This document shows, piece after piece, positions 5,560 through 9,168 of a stretch of DNA of 9,168 bases; the stretch's first letter is position 1, and every line of letters starts with the position of its first letter. The notes below the pieces were generated by a model. That model had not been told where the DNA came from and did not search any database. It worked only from the letters and a program-made list of their open reading frames with translations. Both the position numbers and the translations under genes were made by a program. The stretch lies in assembly GCA_023395675.1 (NCBI GenBank), contig JAEWYL010000126.1, positions 1 to 9,168 on the forward strand. Direction: 5' to 3'. Source of the stretch: Chloroflexota bacterium (lineage in GTDB: Bacteria > Chloroflexota > Anaerolineae > Anaerolineales > UBA4823).

Positions 5560-6543
5560 ATGGATTCGGCAATTGAAGTTGTTGGACTGGTGAAGAGATT
5601 TGGAAGCCTGGTTGCGGTGCAGGAGGTGAGCTTCAGCGTGCAGCCGGGGGAGATTTTCAGCCTGCTCGGCCCGAACGGGGCCGGGAAAAGCACGACCATC
5701 TCGATCTTGAGCGGGCTGCTCAAGCCGGACGCCGGCGACGCCTGCCTGATGGGGCATTCCATCCTGCGAGCGCCGGAAAAGGCCAAGGCCTGCCTGGGTG
5801 TGACGCCCCAGGAGATCGCCCTCTATCCCGATCTCTCGGCGCGGGAAAACCTGCTGTTCTGGGGGAAGATGTACGGGCTGCGCGGGCGGGCGCTCGCCAG
5901 CCGGGTCCATGAAGTTTTGGAGATCATCGGCCTGACAGAGCGGCAGAAGGACCGGGTGGGGACGTTCTCAGGGGGGATGAAGCGGCGCGTGAACATCGGA
6001 GTGGCCCTGCTGCACCAGCCCGCAGTGGTGGTCCTGGACGAGCCCACTGTCGGGATTGATCCGCAGTCCCGCCGCCACATTCTAGAGAATGTGAAAGAGC
6101 TGAACCGGCAGGGGATGACGGTGCTCTACACCACCCATTACATGGAGGAAGCAGCCGAGCTTTCCGACCGGATTGCCATCATGGACCGGGGGAAGGTGAT
6201 CGCCTGCGGCACTCACGCCGAGCTGATCCGGCTGGTGGGCGAGCGCACCCGTATAGACCTGGGCCTGAACGTGGAGGCCGGGCAGGTGCTGCCGCTCTGG
6301 CAGGCGCTGGAGGGGGTCGTCCAGGCCGCGCCGGCGGCCCGGGTGGAGGCCGGCGATGAGCCTCCCCAGGACGCCTCTCTTTCCAGGAGGGTGACCGTGC
6401 TGGTGGACGACAGCAACCTGGCGCTGCCGCGCCTGTTCGAGACAGCCGCCCGGGCAGGGGCCCGCATCACCTCGGTGGATATCCAGGAGCCGAACCTGGA
6501 GACGGTCTTCCTGCACCTCACCGGGCGGGCGCTCAGGGATTGA
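5560..6543 (+). CDS. ABC-2 type exporter, ATP-binding protein
   Basis: The 327-residue protein is a complete ABC nucleotide-binding subunit. It shows Walker A GPNGAGKST (37-45), the Q-loop at Gln84 (TPQE), the signature FSGGMKRR (136-143, a common variant of LSGGQ in DrrA/CcmA-type ATPases), Walker B VVVLDEPTVGID (156-167) with catalytic Glu161, and the H-loop His193 in TTHYMEEA. A C-terminal extension from about 230, ending ITSVDIQEPNLETVFLHLTGRALRD, is the regulatory tail typical of drug and antibiotic exporters. It is cytoplasmic and powers the two permeases encoded next; the gap to the first is 24 bases. DrrA/YhaQ-type exporters expel drugs, lipids or antibiotics, but this substrate cannot be read from sequence. 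All catalytic residues are intact. Confidence 0.96.
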   Translation: MDSAIEVVGLVKRFGSLVAVQEVSFSVQPGEIFSLLGPNGAGKSTTISILSGLLKPDAGDACLMGHSILRAPEKAKACLGVTPQEIALYPDLSARENLLFWGKMYGLRGRALASRVHEVLEIIGLTERQKDRVGTFSGGMKRRVNIGVALLHQPAVVVLDEPTVGIDPQSRRHILENVKELNRQGMTVLYTTHYMEEAAELSDRIAIMDRGKVIACGTHAELIRLVGERTRIDLGLNVEAGQVLPLWQALEGVVQAAPAARVEAGDEPPQDASLSRRVTVLVDDSNLALPRLFETAARAGARITSVDIQEPNLETVFLHLTGRALRD

Positions 6544-6567
6544 GCTTCATTCAGGGAGAAACCCGGG

Positions 6568-7836
6568 ATGAAAATCTTCGATATCGCGCTGAAAGACCTG
6601 ACGCACTCCTTTCGCAGCCTGTTTGCCGTCGGGATGATGGTCGCCGCCCCGCTGCTGCTGACCGGGCTGATCTACATGGCTTTTGGGGGCGGCTCCGGCG
6701 GCCAGGCTGAGATGCCCGCCCTGCAGGTGGGGCTGGTCAACCTGGACAGCCCGCCTGCCGGTTCCCCGCTGGATATCGGCGCTTCGATCGTGGAGATGTT
6801 CACCGATCCGAGCGTGGGAGACTGGCTGGCCGCCTCCTCCTTTGCGGACGAGGCGCAGGCGCGCCAGGCGGTCAACCGGCAGGAGATCGGCGCGGCGGTG
6901 CTGATCCCCGAAAACCTGAGCCGCTCTATCCTGGAAGGAGGGGTCCTGCCTCCGGTGGTGATCCTGCAGGACCCCACCCTGACCATCGGACCCCAGGTGG
7001 CAAAAGACATGGTGCTCTCGATGTTAGAGGGCGTGGCCGGGGGCGGGGTGGCTGTGGAGACCCTGAACAGCCGCCTGGAGCAGCACGGCCTGCCCCCGGA
7101 CCCGTCCGGCCTCCCCGCCCTGCTCGCCGGCTACCAGGACTGGTACGTCGCTTTCCAGCGAGCCCTGTTCCACACCCCGGAAAGGGCAGCCCTGCGCCTG
7201 CAGGCGCCTTCGGCGGGGGAAGCCGGGGCGGACCCGTTTCAGCAGGTCATCGGGCTAACCATGGCGGGGCAGATGATCTTCTTCGCCTTCTTCACCGGCG
7301 CTTTTACCATGTCGTCGGTCATTAATGAGCAGGAAGGGGGCACGCTGGCGCGCCTGTTCACCACCCCCACCGGCCGCAGCACGATCCTGGCGGGGAAGCT
7401 CCTGGCGGTGGTGATGCTGGTGTTTATCCAGGGACTGGTGCTGGTCATCCTGGGGCGCCTGCTCTTCGGCGTGGAGTGGGGCTGGCCGGGCAGCGCCGCC
7501 CTGGCCCTGGTGGGGCAGACGGCGGCGGCCAGCGGGCTGGGGGCGCTGATCATCTCGCCCCTCAAGAGCAGCCGGCAGGTGGGGCCGGTGATCGGAGGCG
7601 TCATGACGGTGCTCGGGATGCTGGGGGGCCTGTTCACCGTGGCGATCCCCAACCTGCCCGCCCTGTTCAACCGCATCTCGGTCTTCACCCCCCATTATTG
7701 GGTGATCCACACCTGGGAGCTGGGAATGGAAGGCGCCGGGGCCGGCGAGCTGCTGCTGCCTTTTGGGGTGGCGTTGGCCTTCGGGCTGGCGGCTTTTGCC
7801 CTGGGGGCCGTCTTATTCAGCCGGCGTTTCGCATAA
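6568..7836 (+). CDS. ABC-2 type transporter permease, first of pair
   Basis: This 422-residue membrane protein has the layout of large ABC-2 permeases (YhgE/LinB/YbhS-R type). Transmembrane helix 1 is at about 19-39. A large outside domain follows (about 45-225) with the folded core LQVGLVNLDSPPAGS to GAAVLIPENLSRSIL. Five more helices sit at about 231-253, 273-297, 308-330, 337-360 and 395-417. The segment EQEGGTLARLFTTPTGRSTILAGK (255-277) is the conserved cytoplasmic loop after helix 2 that docks on the ATPase. AGGGAG lies 9 bases before the ATG. It probably pairs with the next permease, since the two share the N-terminus (M-K/R-x-x-DIALKD), to form a heterodimeric channel. The substrate is unknown. 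Confidence 0.93.
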   Translation: MKIFDIALKDLTHSFRSLFAVGMMVAAPLLLTGLIYMAFGGGSGGQAEMPALQVGLVNLDSPPAGSPLDIGASIVEMFTDPSVGDWLAASSFADEAQARQAVNRQEIGAAVLIPENLSRSILEGGVLPPVVILQDPTLTIGPQVAKDMVLSMLEGVAGGGVAVETLNSRLEQHGLPPDPSGLPALLAGYQDWYVAFQRALFHTPERAALRLQAPSAGEAGADPFQQVIGLTMAGQMIFFAFFTGAFTMSSVINEQEGGTLARLFTTPTGRSTILAGKLLAVVMLVFIQGLVLVILGRLLFGVEWGWPGSAALALVGQTAAASGLGALIISPLKSSRQVGPVIGGVMTVLGMLGGLFTVAIPNLPALFNRISVFTPHYWVIHTWELGMEGAGAGELLLPFGVALAFGLAAFALGAVLFSRRFA

Positions 7837-7851
7837 CCGAGGGAGAGGCTC

Positions 7852-9081
7852 ATGCGCGTCCTGGATATCGCCTTGAAAGATTTCTCTCAGATCCTGCGGG
7901 ATTGGAAATCGCTGCTTTTCCTGGTGGCTATGCCTGTGGCATTCACCTTTTTTATGGGGTTTGCCTACGCGGGGACCGTCTCAACCCAGGAAACTCAGCT
8001 GGCCCTCGGTTGGGTGAATGGAGACCCGGACGGGCTCCTGAGCCGGGAACTGTTTGCACAGCTATCCGGCTCGGAGGCCTTGCGCCTGGAGCCGGTGGCG
8101 GCGGAGCAGGTAAACGACCTGCTGCGCCAGGAGGAGTTCGCCGGCATCCTGGTGGTCCCCGAGCAGTTCAGCCTGGGGGCGCTGGAGGGCGAGACGCCTC
8201 AGGTGACTCTGATCACCGACCCTCTCACCACCCCGGGCCAGGCCCTGAACGGAATGGTGCGGGCTGCCCTGACCCGCGTGCTGAGCGCCGCCGAGATCAG
8301 CCGTCTGAGCCTGGACGCCGTGCAGTCACGGGGCGTGCTGGAGGAGGATGCGGCTGCCGCGGTGGAACAGCAGCAGGCTTTCAGCCTCGCGGCGGAGAAG
8401 TGGGCTGCAGCGGCTTCTCAGAACGAGTGGGTGAAGGTCGAGAAGGTCGTCCTGCAGGCGGAGAACCTGCCCCTCGGCGGCAACCCCTACAACCAGGCCT
8501 CTCCCGGTATCCTGGTCCAGTTCGCCATCTTCGGCTTGACCACCTCCGCCCAGATCCTGACCCAGGAGCGCAAAACCCGCACCCTGCAGCGCCTGATGAC
8601 CACCGCCGCCCGGCCCTGGGAGATCGTGGGGGGGCACCTGCTGGCGATGTTCAGCCTGACCTTTATGCAGACCCTGATGCTGGTGTTCTTTGGCCAGCTT
8701 ATCCTGAAGGTGAACTACCTGAACGCGCCGCTGGCTGCCCTGCTGCTCGCTCTGGGGCTGGCCCTGTGGGTGGCGAGCCTGGGTCTGTTGATCGGCGTAA
8801 TGGCAAAGGGGGAGGAGCAGGTGATCCTGTTCTCCATGCTGGCCATGTTCCTGTTCTCCGCGCTGGGCGGCGCCTGGTTCCCCCTGGAAGGCGCGGGCCG
8901 CGCCTTCGCCTCTCTCGGGCGCCTGACGCCTTCCGCCTGGGCCATGGAGGGGTTTCAGAACCTGCTGATTCGCGGTCTGGGCCTCAGCTCAGCCCTGCTG
9001 CCGGCGGGCATCCTGCTGGCCTACGCCCTGGTCTTCTTCCTGCTGGCGGTGTGGCGCTTCCGCGCCGGGCAGGAGACCTGA
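7852..9081 (+). CDS. ABC-2 type transporter permease, second of pair
   Basis: The 409-residue protein repeats the plan of its neighbour. Helix 1 is at about 20-40, an outside domain spans about 45-215 (including FAGILVVPEQFSLGAL), and five C-terminal helices lie at about 218-236, 258-285, 292-316, 322-343 and 380-402. QERKTRTLQRLMTTAARPWEIVGG (238-261) is the ATPase-contacting loop, and GGAWFPLEG (339-347) with LTPSAWAMEGFQNLLIRG (358-375) is the signature of ABC-2 permeases. A Glu/Ala/Gln-rich helical stretch (about 163-188) in the outside domain is not obvious in the first permease. It starts 15 bases after that gene with GGGAGAGG upstream, so the three genes form one operon. The pair probably arose by duplication and then diverged. 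Confidence 0.94.
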   Translation: MRVLDIALKDFSQILRDWKSLLFLVAMPVAFTFFMGFAYAGTVSTQETQLALGWVNGDPDGLLSRELFAQLSGSEALRLEPVAAEQVNDLLRQEEFAGILVVPEQFSLGALEGETPQVTLITDPLTTPGQALNGMVRAALTRVLSAAEISRLSLDAVQSRGVLEEDAAAAVEQQQAFSLAAEKWAAAASQNEWVKVEKVVLQAENLPLGGNPYNQASPGILVQFAIFGLTTSAQILTQERKTRTLQRLMTTAARPWEIVGGHLLAMFSLTFMQTLMLVFFGQLILKVNYLNAPLAALLLALGLALWVASLGLLIGVMAKGEEQVILFSMLAMFLFSALGGAWFPLEGAGRAFASLGRLTPSAWAMEGFQNLLIRGLGLSSALLPAGILLAYALVFFLLAVWRFRAGQET

Positions 9082-9129
9082 GGGGCCGTCCCAGAACGAC
9101 CGCAGGAATTGCATCAATAAACGCTGTGG

Positions 9130-9168
9130 GGGCGGGGGCCGGCCGGCCCCCCCCCGAGTTTTTTTTTT
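9130..9168 (+). terminator. Rho-independent terminator of the ABC exporter operon
   Basis: GGGGGCC (9134-9140) pairs with GGCCCCC (9145-9151) around GGCC. Past a C/C mismatch, GGG (9130-9132) pairs with CCC (9153-9155). GAG and then a run of 10 T to the window end (9159-9168) follow. It begins 49 bases after the last permease. The homopolymer runs make this a likely contig or read-quality boundary. Confidence 0.85.

Overview
The window is GC-rich, densely coded bacterial DNA. An ECF sigma factor with a DUF4367-type membrane anti-sigma factor, a DUF2268 metalloprotease, a D-lyxose-isomerase-family cupin, a DUF4432 mutarotase-like protein and long intergenic palindromes together suggest Chloroflexota (Anaerolineae-like). 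This is an impression from protein style, not proof. No phage, transposase, CRISPR, tRNA or rRNA signal is visible, and no gene-free stretch exceeds 300 bases.

Left part, minus strand. The N-terminal two thirds of a DegV/FakB-type fatty-acid-binding protein (509 down to the left edge) has its own extended -10 promoter. Upstream of it lies a perfect 19-bp-stem palindrome (618-658). Next is a translationally coupled pair: an ECF sigma factor (2100-1495) and its one-pass membrane anti-sigma factor (1498-692), overlapping by ATGA. The pair is expected to work as a membrane-stress or envelope-signal switch.

Middle part, plus strand. Diverging from the sigma operon is a stand-alone DUF2268 HExxH metalloprotease (2373-3281) with a structured leader and a strong intrinsic terminator. 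Two sugar genes follow: a D-lyxose/D-mannose-type ketol isomerase (3448-4149) and a DUF4432 sugar mutarotase-like protein (4303-5340). A large branched terminator-like hairpin lies between them. Together they could deliver the correct anomer of a rare aldose and isomerise it to a ketose.

Right part, plus strand. After a second long palindrome (5361-5400) comes a three-gene ABC-2 exporter operon: one ATPase (5560-6543) and two permeases with paralogous N-termini (6568-7836, 7852-9081), with 24- and 15-base gaps. It probably encodes a drug, lipid or small-molecule exporter with a heterodimeric membrane part. It ends at an extremely GC-rich intrinsic terminator whose T run coincides with the end of the window.

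Most genes are recognisable families. The less explained signals are the two related intergenic palindromes, the branched hairpin in the sugar locus, the DUF4432/isomerase pairing, and possible non-standard promoters of the sigma and ABC operons. No clearly new multi-gene system is evident.
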